Of a DNA stretch of 46,406 nucleotides, positions 17,654-26,564 are shown piece by piece (position 1 is the stretch's first letter; each line of letters starts with the position of its first letter). The position numbers and the translations under genes were made by a program. The notes beneath the pieces were generated by a model. That model worked only from the letters and a program-made list of their open reading frames with translations, made no database searches and was not told the origin of the DNA. The DNA comes from a virus: positions 1 to 46,406 of IMG/VR virus record IMGVR_UViG_3300043787_000086; one strand, 5' to 3'.

Positions 17654-18292
17654 TTAGGCCCTGGCGTAACTGAACCGCGCGTAAAGGTTCGCGGCATGAG
17701 CCGTACTGGCCGCGGTCGAGATGTAGATCAGCAGGTCGAAATACCCGCCGGGATCGGCGGCCAAACCGCGGCCGTCCGTGAAGCCGAACGTCTGCCACAG
17801 CGGCTGCTGCGTGAGATTGAGCGCCGAATAGCTGGTGCGGCTGCCATTGAAGATCAGCGAAGTCGGGCCATAGGCGGCCGTGGCCGAGGTCGGCGTGAGC
17901 TGACCGAAGATCAGGTTCGGATTGGAATACGACGTGATATTGGTCGTGCCGCCGGTATTGGAGTTGAGCGGGATCAGCCCCTGCAGCGCCGATTGCGTGC
18001 CGTCCACGGTCGAGTCCGAGAACGCGATGTTAAGGTCCATCACCACAGCCGGGGTCGAATGGCTGTCCAGATAGCTGTCGGTATAGATGGTCAGGTTCTT
18101 CGGGATTGCCCCGGTTGGGAACCGCACCACACGGTAGGTCGAGCCGGTGGAGGCAAGACCGTTGGTGGTAATGCCGATCACATCGTCCACGTCCATGAAC
18201 CGCGACGGCGCGCCTTGCCCGGCAGAGTTTTGGACAATCGGCGTAGAGTCGAGGTTGGTGATCGACTGTGATTTGAGTGCGTCTACGGCCAT
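17654..18292 (-). CDS. Putative head decoration or minor capsid protein
   Basis: 212 residues, beta-rich and weakly charged (IGITTNGLASTGSTYRVVRF, PKNLTIYTDSYLD, GYFDLLIYISTAAS), without signal peptide. It follows the major capsid gene by ten bases with a ribosome site at its start (GGAGCCACCC). This place right after the capsid gene usually codes for a head decoration or structural accessory protein. No sequence motif confirms it. Confidence 0.6.
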   Translation of the reverse strand: MAVDALKSQSITNLDSTPIVQNSAGQGAPSRFMDVDDVIGITTNGLASTGSTYRVVRFPTGAIPKNLTIYTDSYLDSHSTPAVVMDLNIAFSDSTVDGTQSALQGLIPLNSNTGGTTNITSYSNPNLIFGQLTPTSATAAYGPTSLIFNGSRTSYSALNLTQQPLWQTFGFTDGRGLAADPGGYFDLLIYISTAASTAHAANLYARFSYARA

Positions 18293-18302
18293 GGGTGGCT
18301 CC

Positions 18303-19232
18303 TTACGGCGTAATGTCGCTGCCCGTGCTATCCGAGCACAGGATCGAAACCACCTTGCCGTCCTGCAGCCGCAACGCGCCGTACATGGCCTGCGTGAGCA
18401 ACTGCAGCGGCCGGCCGGACAGGTCGTAGCGGTAGTCGGCGAAGTTCACCATGTCCTTCCAGATGCCGAGATACATGCCGGACTTGACCGCGCACCACAC
18501 GGTACGAACGCTGGCCGCGGTGGAAAGCCGCTCGGACACCACGAGCTCGAAGCCGAGGAAGCGGCGGATGCGGCCGTTCTGCAGCACCGGCGTCTCGTTG
18601 AACTCCGTGGACACCACCTGCACCTGATTGAGCAGGTCGGCGTGCTGCTGGCTGCCGATGACCATAAACGGCGGGTCCATCTCGAGATCGTTGTGGTAAT
18701 GCTCAAGAACGCGCCGCGCCTCGATCATCTTCGCCACCGACAGCCCCGACGCCGACGATGAACCGAAGGTGGATGCCACCTGGAAATTGGTGGTGGAATA
18801 GCTGGTGGCCGTCAGCGTGCCGGTATCGGTGCCGAGTTGGCGCGATGCCGTGGATGCGGTGATCAGTGCGTCGTCATAGGCGCGACCGAGCGCGGCTGCC
18901 GCTGCCTGCGCATACGGTCCCTGCGCGGAAACGATGGTTTCCTCGGTGTCGAACGAATCGATCAGTTGCGGGATTTCGACCGGCTGCGGAAACACCCACG
19001 GGCGGATGGTGTCGGGCTGCTGGATTTGCAGCGGTGCAAAACGGCCGGTGGGCGCGCGGGCCGCGACCTCGCCGAACTGGTTGATGGGCGATGCCGCCTT
19101 GCCGGTATGACCGCCTTCGCGAACCTTGCCGCGAATCTTGGAAGTCATCTGCTGCAGAAGCAACTCGACGTTTGTCGAGAACTCCTGCGTAAATATAGCT
19201 GAAAGGCCTTGGAATTCCGTCTGAGCGGCCAT
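18303..19232 (-). CDS. Major capsid protein
   Basis: 309 residues. The N-terminus (AIFTQEFSTNVELLLQQMTS KIR, spaced here) and the following blocks are typical of the phage capsid family found after scaffold genes in podoviruses: RPWVFPQPVEIPQLIDSFDT, then ALGRAYDDALITAS and PPFMVIGSQQHADLLNQVQV. The C-terminal SGMYLGIWKDM and YGALRLQDGKVV blocks also fit. Length is within the usual range for HK97-fold major capsid proteins of this type. A 128-base non-coding gap lies upstream, room for its own leader or promoter, as expected for the most expressed late gene. Confidence 0.8.
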   Translation of the reverse strand: MAAQTEFQGLSAIFTQEFSTNVELLLQQMTSKIRGKVREGGHTGKAASPINQFGEVAARAPTGRFAPLQIQQPDTIRPWVFPQPVEIPQLIDSFDTEETIVSAQGPYAQAAAAALGRAYDDALITASTASRQLGTDTGTLTATSYSTTNFQVASTFGSSSASGLSVAKMIEARRVLEHYHNDLEMDPPFMVIGSQQHADLLNQVQVVSTEFNETPVLQNGRIRRFLGFELVVSERLSTAASVRTVWCAVKSGMYLGIWKDMVNFADYRYDLSGRPLQLLTQAMYGALRLQDGKVVSILCSDSTGSDITP

Positions 19233-19360
19233 CTGAAACCCCGAAGTTGCAAGACGATCTGGCGGTCGAGTCTGCTACTGCAGGGACCAGACGAAGCAAG
19301 TTTCGGCGGTTCTCGCGCTAACGAGGGCCTTGCGTTCAGATAACAAACAGCCGGATCGGG
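19233..19360 (-). other. Non-coding gap upstream of the capsid gene
   Basis: 128 bases between the glycosyltransferase-like gene and the capsid gene, an unusually large gap in a module where most genes overlap. I see no strong promoter hexamers. It may hold a capsid-gene leader or an internal late promoter. Confidence 0.4.
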
Positions 19361-20569
19361 CTACCGGGGCTGCAACACCTGGCCGGACGTGTCCTTGCGG
19401 GGTCCGGCAACACTCAGGCAGGGGGAAGTAGTTTCATAGATTTCAGATTTGGTCAAGATGTCGGTCATTCGCTCCCATGCCGCGCTGATATTCTCATAGG
19501 TATCGTGCTCGTAAACCAGGAACTGATCGGGCCGCAACCACGGGAACTGCGCGGGCGGGGTGATGCCCATGTGCTGGGTCCAGAACGACGGCGTGTTCGG
19601 GAAATACGTGTGGCCCTCATCTTCCAGCGGCGTCAGCGAGAACATCGGACGCTCGGTGAACAGCGCCAGCGCGGCCGGGCCGTTGGCCACGAACAGATTG
19701 GCCTTGGCCATCTCGTACAGCCCGGTGCGAATGTGCAAATCGATTGCGGCCTCGGGATAGGTTGTTTCGCTTTTCAGTTTTTCCATGGCACGCCGGGTAT
19801 CGCGCACGAACACAACCTGCTCGCCCTTGCGTTTCAGGTCCGCGGCAAACCGCAGCCAAGCATCAAGATTGCTGTTGCGATGATCCCAGTGCTGCGCCTC
19901 GCGCAGCGTGATGGTGACCGGATTGACGATGCCGCGCTTGTGCAGCCAGAACGCCACTTCCATCTTTGAGCCGCCCGGCGCTTTCAGTTTCGGAACCTGC
20001 TGCCCCTCGTTACAGTAGTTCACGATATCGCGCGGCACATAGAGGTTCTTGCAGCGGCCCATAAACTTCTTGTGGTCGACCTCGACCGCGCCGATCATGG
20101 GCAATAACGGCCGCATCACGTTGTCGTAGAACTGCCGCATGATCGGTTCGTTGAGCCGGCCGATGCCATCCTGGCCTTTCCAGAACGCTACCTTGAGCGG
20201 GGCCGGCGCACCCGATGCAATGCGGCGCATTTCCGCGTCGACCAGCCAGAACAGAAAATCGAACGCAACCGGGCTGACCACCATGTTGTAGCAGACATAA
20301 TCGTCGCCCAATGTCTCGTCGCGCGGCGGCATGATGCCGTTGCTGGCGCGGCCGTCGATCGACTTGATCAACTCGACAATGCCGCGCTTGCACACGTCGC
20401 CCATGCAGACTTCGCCGGCAACGCCAAAGCCGGGGTCCTGGCCCATGATCGACATGATCACCGCGCAATGGTTCATCTTGCCCTTGCGGGCTTCGGCCAG
20501 GACTTCCTCAAGCATCTGCACCACGGCGCGGTTGCCGAGCGCGGCTACGTCATCCCTTTTTTCGGACAT
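19361..20569 (-). CDS. Glycosyltransferase-like protein inside the head module
   Basis: 402 residues from the ATG at 20569 (MSEKRDD), overlapping the end of the gene before it. Residues 10-80 form a small separate domain (LGNRAVVQMLEEVLAEARKG, MGQDPGFGVAGEVCMGD). The remainder resembles a GT-B glycosyltransferase: a PLKVAFWKGQDGIGRLN block, then TITLREAQHWDHRNSNLDAW, GEQVVFVRDTRRA and LFVANGPAALALFTERP. The last is like the nucleotide-sugar-side loop of heptosyl- or fucosyltransferases. It lies between scaffold and capsid genes, which suggests action on a virion or capsid component, or on a nearby host glycan. Family assignment is by motif memory. It could instead be a catalytically dead structural protein. 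Confidence 0.55.
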   Translation of the reverse strand: MSEKRDDVAALGNRAVVQMLEEVLAEARKGKMNHCAVIMSIMGQDPGFGVAGEVCMGDVCKRGIVELIKSIDGRASNGIMPPRDETLGDDYVCYNMVVSPVAFDFLFWLVDAEMRRIASGAPAPLKVAFWKGQDGIGRLNEPIMRQFYDNVMRPLLPMIGAVEVDHKKFMGRCKNLYVPRDIVNYCNEGQQVPKLKAPGGSKMEVAFWLHKRGIVNPVTITLREAQHWDHRNSNLDAWLRFAADLKRKGEQVVFVRDTRRAMEKLKSETTYPEAAIDLHIRTGLYEMAKANLFVANGPAALALFTERPMFSLTPLEDEGHTYFPNTPSFWTQHMGITPPAQFPWLRPDQFLVYEHDTYENISAAWERMTDILTKSEIYETTSPCLSVAGPRKDTSGQVLQPR

Positions 20570-20723
20570 GCCTGCCTGCCTTGCGCAGCGGAAGATGGCC
20601 GCCCTTGTCGGCAGCGTTGAACTCCTTGGCAACCGAAGGCTTGATGCCACGTTCCTTGGCCGCGCCGGGATGAGCGGCAGCCCAACGAAACAACCGCCGC
20701 TGCTTCTCGCTGACCGGGGGCAT
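20550..20723 (-). CDS. 57-residue basic phage protein (DUF3008-like)
   Basis: Starts with ATG at 20723, two bases after the scaffold stop, and ends at 20550, overlapping the next start by 20 bases. The product begins MPPVSEKQRRLFRWAAA and contains KPSVAKEFNAADKGGHLP, a pattern I know from small basic phage proteins of the DUF3008 kind. Basic ends suggest nucleic-acid contact. The overlap with both neighbours and good family resemblance support a real gene. Confidence 0.7.
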   Translation of the reverse strand: MPPVSEKQRRLFRWAAAHPGAAKERGIKPSVAKEFNAADKGGHLPLRKAGRHVRKKG

Positions 20724-20725
20724 CG

Positions 20726-21664
20726 CTACGCCGCCCGGCTAGGCGCATAGGCGATGACGTGCAACCCGTGCAGTTCCTGGGTCTCCTTGACGCCGCCCTT
20801 GAGATACCGCGCTTGCCAGTCGGTATCCTTCTTGAGCGCGTCGATGCGGGCCAGCGCACCCTCGCGCGACAGCGGCATGTTCTCCTGCCCGCCGCCGGGT
20901 CCCACGTAGCGATCCTCGCCGGTGGCAATACCGCCCGCGAGCAGCATCTTCATGGCCGAAGCCGCGCCAATGCCGCCAACCTTGGACAGCGCGTTCCATG
21001 CGGCCAAAGCCTCGTCCGCCGACACGCCCGCGGCAGTGGCAAGTTTGGAGAGGTAGGATTTGGCGATAAACTCGTTCTTGTCCTTGTTGGAACCCCACGA
21101 GCGGTCCAGGTCCTCCTTCTCCTTGGTGACCTTACCGGTCAGGACCGCATTTTCCTCGGCATCGGAATCTTCCAGCCACTTGAGTACCGGCTTGATGGCC
21201 GCCGCGGCATTGTCCTTGGTCACGCCGGCTTCCAACAGGCCGTTGCGCAGCGCCGTGGCAAAGCCCGGCTCGAGCTCGGCGCCGGCAAACTTGAGGCCGG
21301 ACAGGTCATAGTCCTTGGCCTCCTTGGGCACGCCCAGCCGCTGCCGGAACGCCTTGATATCGTCGGCCGCCGCATTGGCCTTTGGCACCCGCACCAGTTC
21401 ATCAGCAGGAATGCCGCGCAAGGTCTCGAACGACTTGTATGCCTTGGCCGCGGTCTCGAACGCAGCCTTCGGATCGTCGAGCTTCCAGCCCTTGTTGTTG
21501 GCGACACCCAGCGCCTCAGGGTCAAGGCCCGCGTGCCATACGCCGCCACCATCGGAACTTCCAGCGGCCCCACCTTGCGCGGCGGCTGCGCCGGCCCCAC
21601 CTTCGCCGCCTGACGCGCTCCCTTCGGGCGAATAGAACTTCCCATGATTTTTTTGCCACAGCAT
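20726..21664 (-). CDS. Scaffolding / capsid assembly protein
   Basis: 312 residues, Ala/Gly/Lys/Glu-rich and helical. A Gly/Ala-rich disordered region (residues 15-45) precedes a helical body with ADELVRVPKANAAADDIKAF, RQRLGVPKEAKDYDL and a Lys/Glu-rich segment (KVTKEKEDLDRSWGSNKDK). This is the usual pattern of podoviral scaffolding proteins placed two or three genes upstream of the capsid. It would guide procapsid assembly and leave, or be cleaved, before packaging. Confidence 0.75.
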   Translation of the reverse strand: MLWQKNHGKFYSPEGSASGGEGGAGAAAAQGGAAGSSDGGGVWHAGLDPEALGVANNKGWKLDDPKAAFETAAKAYKSFETLRGIPADELVRVPKANAAADDIKAFRQRLGVPKEAKDYDLSGLKFAGAELEPGFATALRNGLLEAGVTKDNAAAAIKPVLKWLEDSDAEENAVLTGKVTKEKEDLDRSWGSNKDKNEFIAKSYLSKLATAAGVSADEALAAWNALSKVGGIGAASAMKMLLAGGIATGEDRYVGPGGGQENMPLSREGALARIDALKKDTDWQARYLKGGVKETQELHGLHVIAYAPSRAA

Positions 21665-21951
21665 TACCCATCTCCTTGATTGCGATTGAGGCCATTGGCG
21701 TGACTACGGTATATCTGGGTCAGTTCATCCGGCTCAAGTTTCAAATACTGCCAAATGTGAAAAAACGCCCGGCGCAGGCCGAGCGCTATCAGCGCCTCGT
21801 CGTGATTACGCGCGGCCACATCGAAGGTGTGGCAGTAGTTGGCGAAGTCCTGCAATGCGGCGTGACTGGCAGTACCGGGAATGCCGAATATCTCCTGGTA
21901 TCCCTGCTTGAGATACCGTTTCTCGTTCATTTCCTCGTGAATGCTTGCCAT
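21664..21951 (-). CDS. Bbp19-like small head protein
   Basis: 95 residues with the pattern YQEIFGIPGTASHAALQDFA and a later LGLRRAFFHIWQYLKL helix. This resembles the Bbp19 family first seen in Bordetella phage BPP-1, coded between portal and capsid genes. It overlaps both neighbours by an ATG/stop. The family has no defined function; a role in head assembly is inferred from synteny. Confidence 0.6.
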   Translation of the reverse strand: MASIHEEMNEKRYLKQGYQEIFGIPGTASHAALQDFANYCHTFDVAARNHDEALIALGLRRAFFHIWQYLKLEPDELTQIYRSHANGLNRNQGDG

Positions 21952-22391
21952 TACGAGGCAACTCGTTGTCCCAAATAGTTAATTCTGTGGTCCGCCACAA
22001 TCCATTTCCTGATGGTGTCGGTCATGTCGGTGCGTTCGGTGTCGGTGAGTTTCAGCTTGTCGGCAAGGTTGCGGAACTCTCTTATCAGCTCGCCCTCGGT
22101 GTCAAACACCTTGACATTGCGCCGCACCTTGAACCGCTCGCCAACGCGGCCGATGTTGAGATCGCACACCACCTGACCGGAGTTGACGATCGTGGCGCCG
22201 CCAGTGTGGAACGGGAACCGCAAGTCACTTGCGCGGCCGTAAGCCTGCCACATCAGATATTGCGCCTGCTCCATATAGACGAAATAGAACACGGTCAGCA
22301 TCACCGATGCAAACTTGTGGTCGGCCGCTTTCAGGCAACGCACCTGCCATGTGGCGGCAAGCTGGTGCTTGTCCATCCTGGCAAATTGCAT
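21951..22391 (-). CDS. Head-module protein of unknown function
   Basis: 146 residues from the ATG at 22391, which overlaps the portal stop (ATGA). Longer upstream readings lie in the portal gene and have shadow composition. The product is a mixed alpha/beta protein with TVFYFVYMEQAQYLMWQAYG and a C-terminal helix-rich TDTERTDMTDTIRKWIV part. No family recognised. Always-coupled position after portal suggests a head or connector accessory. Confidence 0.6.
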   Translation of the reverse strand: MQFARMDKHQLAATWQVRCLKAADHKFASVMLTVFYFVYMEQAQYLMWQAYGRASDLRFPFHTGGATIVNSGQVVCDLNIGRVGERFKVRRNVKVFDTEGELIREFRNLADKLKLTDTERTDMTDTIRKWIVADHRINYLGQRVAS

Positions 22392-24121
22392 CACACCCCT
22401 TGCGGTTGTGGCTGCGGCTGGCCGGCACTTTGCGCGCCGGGATTGAGCTTCTGAATCTTCGCCTGCGCGGTCAAGAGTTGCGCCTGACCGGGTGCGGCTT
22501 CGGCCGCTGCTTTCTGTTGCTCGGCACGCGCACGGTTCTTGGCCTTGGCCTGTATCTGCTGCGGCGTGCTGATCCACTTCTCCTGCACGTTCTGGATACG
22601 CCCGGCATCCGGGGTTGCGGTGTCGAAGTTCACCGGATCGAGGATCGACATATCCCCCGTCACCGATGCCCATTCGTGCAACTGCGACACCCACCTGTTG
22701 AAGCCCGCCAGCTGATTGGCTTTGGCCGCCATCGACAACGGCGACGTGTCGGTGATCTGATATTCGCCGCGAGCTTCCTTGAGTGCGGGCGGCATGGGCG
22801 GCAGCACGCCCATTTCCGAGAGCAAATCAATCTCGCGCTCGACCAGGCCGCCGACATATTCGCTGTGCTGGCGGCCGAGCGTGGGCGCGATCAACATGCC
22901 GCGCTCGTTCATCAGCTCAATGACTTGCGTTGCGGTCATGTCGGGGTGGTCGGTGAGCGTCTTGAACAGCGGCGTGAAGAACGTGTTGTCGATGATGGAG
23001 CGTTCCTCCTGCATCATCTCCAAGGTGACCTGGATATTTCCTTCCACCAGCTTGCCGACCAACGGCTTGCCGTCAGCCGACATGCCGCCCGGATTGATCG
23101 CACCCGGCCGCTGGTCGAGGCTCATCAACCCGTCGTCGCCGATCAGATAGACCGGATCGGCAATGCGATGGCCCACCTTCAAGAACGTGCGCTTCATGGC
23201 GTTGAGCGTCTTGAGACCGGGCAGCACCAGTTGCGCCGGCCCGCGGCCATAGCATTCGCCCGGCGTTTGGTCATAACGGGATACCGCATAAGGAAACACC
23301 CGGAAGCCGCCCTCCGGGGCCATCATGGCCTCGCCCGCCACGCACCAGTACCGGCTGGCAAATGGCATTCCCTTCACATCCAGCCGCTTGGGGTCATAGT
23401 CCTCGCGCGGGCGCACCACATGCAGAAAATCGAACGGCGTCTGCGACTGCTTGTCCAACGCAGTGCGCAGCGTGCCCGGCAGCCGCTCGAACCCGAACGC
23501 CTCCGCGGCCTGCTGCGCGGTGCGGCGGAACCAGCGGATCATGATGGTGACGATGCCCTGATGGTTCTCGCCGTAGAAGGTCTCCCCCAGGGGCACGCCC
23601 TTGTAGCGCAGCCCTTTCGAGCCGTGGTGCCAGCGTGAATCCAGCTTGTCGACGAACATCGTGGCATTGCCGAACGCGCCAAGCGACTGCCAGTTGTTGG
23701 TGTTCTGGCCGTGAAAGTTGCCGATCGGGCGGTAGCGGTAGTCGAACAGGATATCCCGCACATCGTCGAAATACTCGCGCACGTCGCGGTTTTTCATGAT
23801 AGTGGGATCGGCTTTCAAGCCGTGCCAAATCTGGTTCTTGGGCGTCACCAGACTGTCGACGATGGCCACGAATTGCGACAATGCCAGCGCGCCACTGGCG
23901 TCGACCTGCTCGGCGGTTTTCTTCATGCCGGGGAAATTATATGCCCCATAGTAGAACGTGTTGAGCGACGTGGGCAAAATCAGCCGGGCAGCCTCTTCCC
24001 ACTGCGCGGCAAAGACATTGCGGTACAATTGCAGTTCGGTGAACAGCCGATAGTCGTCGCGATAGAGCTGGACTTCCTCATCGGACGGAACGTAGCCTTG
24101 TGTTCTATCCGCCATAGCCAT
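22391..24121 (-). CDS. Portal protein (podoviral head-to-tail connector)
   Basis: 576 residues (an ATG at 24115 is an alternative start). It has the podovirus-type portal pattern: LPTSLNTFYYGAYNFPG near residue 50, then SLVTPKNQIWHGLKAD. Next come FRVFPYAVSRYDQTPGECYG with GPAQLVLPGLKTLNAMK, then MTATQVIELMNERGML. The C-terminal 60 residues are Gln/Ala/Pro-rich. Twelve copies would form the vertex ring through which the terminase pumps DNA. Length is normal for the family. Confidence 0.85.
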   Translation of the reverse strand: MAMADRTQGYVPSDEEVQLYRDDYRLFTELQLYRNVFAAQWEEAARLILPTSLNTFYYGAYNFPGMKKTAEQVDASGALALSQFVAIVDSLVTPKNQIWHGLKADPTIMKNRDVREYFDDVRDILFDYRYRPIGNFHGQNTNNWQSLGAFGNATMFVDKLDSRWHHGSKGLRYKGVPLGETFYGENHQGIVTIMIRWFRRTAQQAAEAFGFERLPGTLRTALDKQSQTPFDFLHVVRPREDYDPKRLDVKGMPFASRYWCVAGEAMMAPEGGFRVFPYAVSRYDQTPGECYGRGPAQLVLPGLKTLNAMKRTFLKVGHRIADPVYLIGDDGLMSLDQRPGAINPGGMSADGKPLVGKLVEGNIQVTLEMMQEERSIIDNTFFTPLFKTLTDHPDMTATQVIELMNERGMLIAPTLGRQHSEYVGGLVEREIDLLSEMGVLPPMPPALKEARGEYQITDTSPLSMAAKANQLAGFNRWVSQLHEWASVTGDMSILDPVNFDTATPDAGRIQNVQEKWISTPQQIQAKAKNRARAEQQKAAAEAAPGQAQLLTAQAKIQKLNPGAQSAGQPQPQPQGV

Positions 24122-24302
24122 TAAGCGTCAGCCCCAACGATGATGCCCCCGGCGTCGATGATGTGTTCGGCAGCAGCCGGTTTTGGGCTTGAGCCAATAG
24201 GCGTTTACGCCGGGCCTCATCACTTTCACCAGCAACCGCGGCCGACAGGTCGGTGCCGGTCATAAGATTCGACGCGCCGGGGGTGGTGAGCGATGTGGGC
24301 AT
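24105..24302 (-). CDS. Small protein upstream of portal
   Basis: 65 residues, overlapping the portal start and beginning one base before the stop of the gene upstream. Ser/Thr/Gly-rich ends with a central basic helix (ESDEARRKRLLAQAQNRLLP). Short proteins with such an E-A-R-R-K-R helix often precede portal genes in related phages. Function unknown. Confidence 0.55.
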   Translation of the reverse strand: MPTSLTTPGASNLMTGTDLSAAVAGESDEARRKRLLAQAQNRLLPNTSSTPGASSLGLTLNGYGG

Positions 24303-24659
24303 TTAAGCTGCTCGCGCGGGTCGTCCCGGCTTGCGCTTTGCCGGCGCAGGCTTGTTGGCATTGAAGGCCGCCAGCTCGTCCTCCATCCGCTGCAGCGTCT
24401 CGGCATAGCCCTTCTCGGGGCCGCCATGGCGCCGCTCGGTCTGGTTCTTGATGTAGGCATCAATGGAGCCGCGGGTGGGCTGGGCTTTGCTGCCGCGGCC
24501 CTGCTCGATTGGGTTGCCGTCAGCGTCGGTCTTGTAGTTCTGGCCGAACGTCTGCTGGTATTCGTGCTCGATGTGCTGCTCGATGGCGTCGGGCGGCAGC
24601 TTGCCCTGGGCGATCAGTTGCCTCATCTCATCGATTTCACGGGGGGTCTTGGTCACCAT
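24303..24659 (-). CDS. Small basic-tailed protein between terminase and portal
   Basis: 118 residues from the ATG at 24659 with a GGGAG site upstream. The longer reading to 24863 would enter the terminase gene. The product is helical and charged (KTPREIDEMRQLIAQGKLPP, then IEHEYQQTFGQNYK) and ends in a Lys/Arg/Pro/Ala tail (KRKPGRPARAA) like an AT-hook or chromatin-tail motif. DNA contact is plausible. No family named. Confidence 0.6.
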   Translation of the reverse strand: MVTKTPREIDEMRQLIAQGKLPPDAIEQHIEHEYQQTFGQNYKTDADGNPIEQGRGSKAQPTRGSIDAYIKNQTERRHGGPEKGYAETLQRMEDELAAFNANKPAPAKRKPGRPARAA

Positions 24660-24696
24660 GGGTGGTAGCTCCCTGCTGTTGCGGCACAAATACCAT

Positions 24697-26259
24697 TCAT
24701 CCGAAGATATTGCCATCCCCGTCCGGATGCAGCGGACTGCCGACCGCGAACCCGACAGCCCTGCCCATTCGGTGCTGCAGGATGACATAAAAATCCTGGG
24801 TCGTTTTGGCGTAGCGAATATCCATGCACAGCACCCGGATGGCCGACAGAATATCATCGTCAATCTTGTTCACAAGACCATTCACGCGATGATATCCCTG
24901 ATATTCATCAAATGCTTGCGGCAAGTTGCGTGCGATCAAAAGCCGCTTGCTGGCGAAACGATTTTCCATTTCGGTAATACCGGCCTCGAAATCATAGCCG
25001 CCAGTCGGAAACACGGCATGGGTTGGACGCATCGTAAGCCCGAGTTTCTTGTAGGTGACTGCAATGGTTTCTCCCGAAATTATGCTGCCGCCGCGACCAC
25101 CGTCGTGCGGCCACGCCGCCGGCGCCGCTCCCATCATGTGGCTCCGAATTGCCTTGACGTGATCCGCCGCGAGCCCGAGCATCCGCACTGCGTACATGAT
25201 GTAGATGCGATCCGTCGAGCGGTCCCACGCACCAAGAACGGCCGCAAACGGGTGGCCGGTCGATATCGATCCAGAGTGACGAAAATCGAGCCCCCACAGC
25301 CACGGCCATTCCGGCGGCACGTCATTGATCGACAGATTGTGTTTGATGTCCTCGACGGGGGTCTCAAATACTGCGCCCTCACCCTGCATGTCGGCGCCAT
25401 AAAGCCGCGTCTGGCGCTTGTTCTCAGGCGTGCTGGTAATGATCGAAGCCAAGTCCTCATCGGGAATGTGACCACCCTTACTGACCAGGCAGTCCTCGAT
25501 CGTCATCAGGATTTCCCGGGCGCCCCCGTCGCCGGATTTGTACCGCCGTCGCACCCAGGTCAGGCCCAGCATCGGCGTCATCGACATGCGGATTTGGCCG
25601 CGCGTTGTGGTCAGCCGCGCGATACACTCACCGTAGATGTTCGGGTTCTCGTCGCCCTTGATATCCTCATCCAGCCATATCTCATCGACCGCGGAGCCCT
25701 CGAAAGCCTGCCGGCCCTGCTCGTAGGACTTGAACTGAATGACCGCCTTGCCACCGATTTCACGGGTCAAAGTCACGGTGTCGACAAGGTTGCCGATTCC
25801 GCGAGCCATCGTGGGCCGGCCGATGATGTTGTCGAGCGGCACCAGCCCGGTCCCCAGCGCCGCCTGACCGTCCTCGTTTAGATTGCCAAGCAGCTTGGTC
25901 TGCGCGCCGTCGCGGGTTTTCAGCGAACTGGTGCAGGCCGCCCAGCCCAGAAAATCAATCGATCTTTCAATTACCGGCGGCTTTATGTATCGACGGCCGG
26001 CATACCAGTCCGGATACATCGACAGCGCATCCATCGTGACTTGTGCGCCAACCGCATGAGTTTTCCCCAATTGATTGCCGGCGCGCAGCATCAATTCCTT
26101 GCCTAACGTATTGTGGAACTCAAGTTGCTTGGGGTTGGGCCTGTAAAAATCGAACCGGCGGAACTTCTGCCGGTACTGCATTTCCGTGTACATCCGCTTG
26201 GCGTGCCTGCGGACATCGTTCGGGTCAGGGCCTTCTTCCGTGTCTCCATCCTGTGTCAT
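24697..26259 (-). CDS. terL: Terminase large subunit
   Basis: 520 residues. ATPase part: Walker A GNQLGKT (61-67), Walker B IWLDED (194-199) and the coupling motif SMTPM near residue 230. Nuclease part: acidic positions in WLWGLDFRHSG and in the C-terminal DDDILSAIRVLCMD block. It is the motor that translocates DNA through the portal and cuts the concatemer. The gene order small subunit - 98-residue protein - large subunit - portal is normal. The sequence alone does not decide between headful and site-specific packaging. Confidence 0.9.
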   Translation of the reverse strand: MTQDGDTEEGPDPNDVRRHAKRMYTEMQYRQKFRRFDFYRPNPKQLEFHNTLGKELMLRAGNQLGKTHAVGAQVTMDALSMYPDWYAGRRYIKPPVIERSIDFLGWAACTSSLKTRDGAQTKLLGNLNEDGQAALGTGLVPLDNIIGRPTMARGIGNLVDTVTLTREIGGKAVIQFKSYEQGRQAFEGSAVDEIWLDEDIKGDENPNIYGECIARLTTTRGQIRMSMTPMLGLTWVRRRYKSGDGGAREILMTIEDCLVSKGGHIPDEDLASIITSTPENKRQTRLYGADMQGEGAVFETPVEDIKHNLSINDVPPEWPWLWGLDFRHSGSISTGHPFAAVLGAWDRSTDRIYIMYAVRMLGLAADHVKAIRSHMMGAAPAAWPHDGGRGGSIISGETIAVTYKKLGLTMRPTHAVFPTGGYDFEAGITEMENRFASKRLLIARNLPQAFDEYQGYHRVNGLVNKIDDDILSAIRVLCMDIRYAKTTQDFYVILQHRMGRAVGFAVGSPLHPDGDGNIFG

Positions 26260-26267
26260 ATTTGCAA

Positions 26268-26564
26268 CTACGGCCTATCCGCCTCGGCCAACTGCAGTTC
26301 GTAACTATCCGCCGCCGGCGGCTTCAACTCCACCGCATAGCCCATGTGACCTAACGTCTGCGTACACAGATTGAACATCTGCAGCGGCGTCATCACCGAC
26401 CGGATGTTGCCGGTCGGGCCAGTAGGGCCGCGCAGATCGATGTACCAGCACCCGTCCGGGTTCTTGCCCACCATGATATGCACCCGGTCGGGACCGGGCA
26501 GCAGCAGGCCGCCTTTACGGAACAGTGAAGGTGAGTTCAGGTCTTGCTCAAACCTATTGTCCAT
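26268..26564 (-). CDS. Small protein between terminase subunits
   Basis: 98 residues, overlapping the end of the small-subunit gene. Contains VHIMVGKNPDGCWYIDLRGP and a C-terminal helix (PLQMFNLCTQTLGHMGYAVE). No family recognised. Consistent coupling with the terminase genes suggests a packaging-associated role. Confidence 0.6.
   Translation of the reverse strand: MDNRFEQDLNSPSLFRKGGLLLPGPDRVHIMVGKNPDGCWYIDLRGPTGPTGNIRSVMTPLQMFNLCTQTLGHMGYAVELKPPAADSYELQLAEADRP

Noticed and set aside
22229-23638. 469-residue plus-strand frame opposite the portal gene
   Set aside because: Antisense to a clear portal protein, Arg/His/Leu-rich, no ribosome site or motif.
24571-25881. 436-residue plus-strand frame opposite the terminase large subunit
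   Set aside because: Antisense shadow of terL; no recognisable domain.
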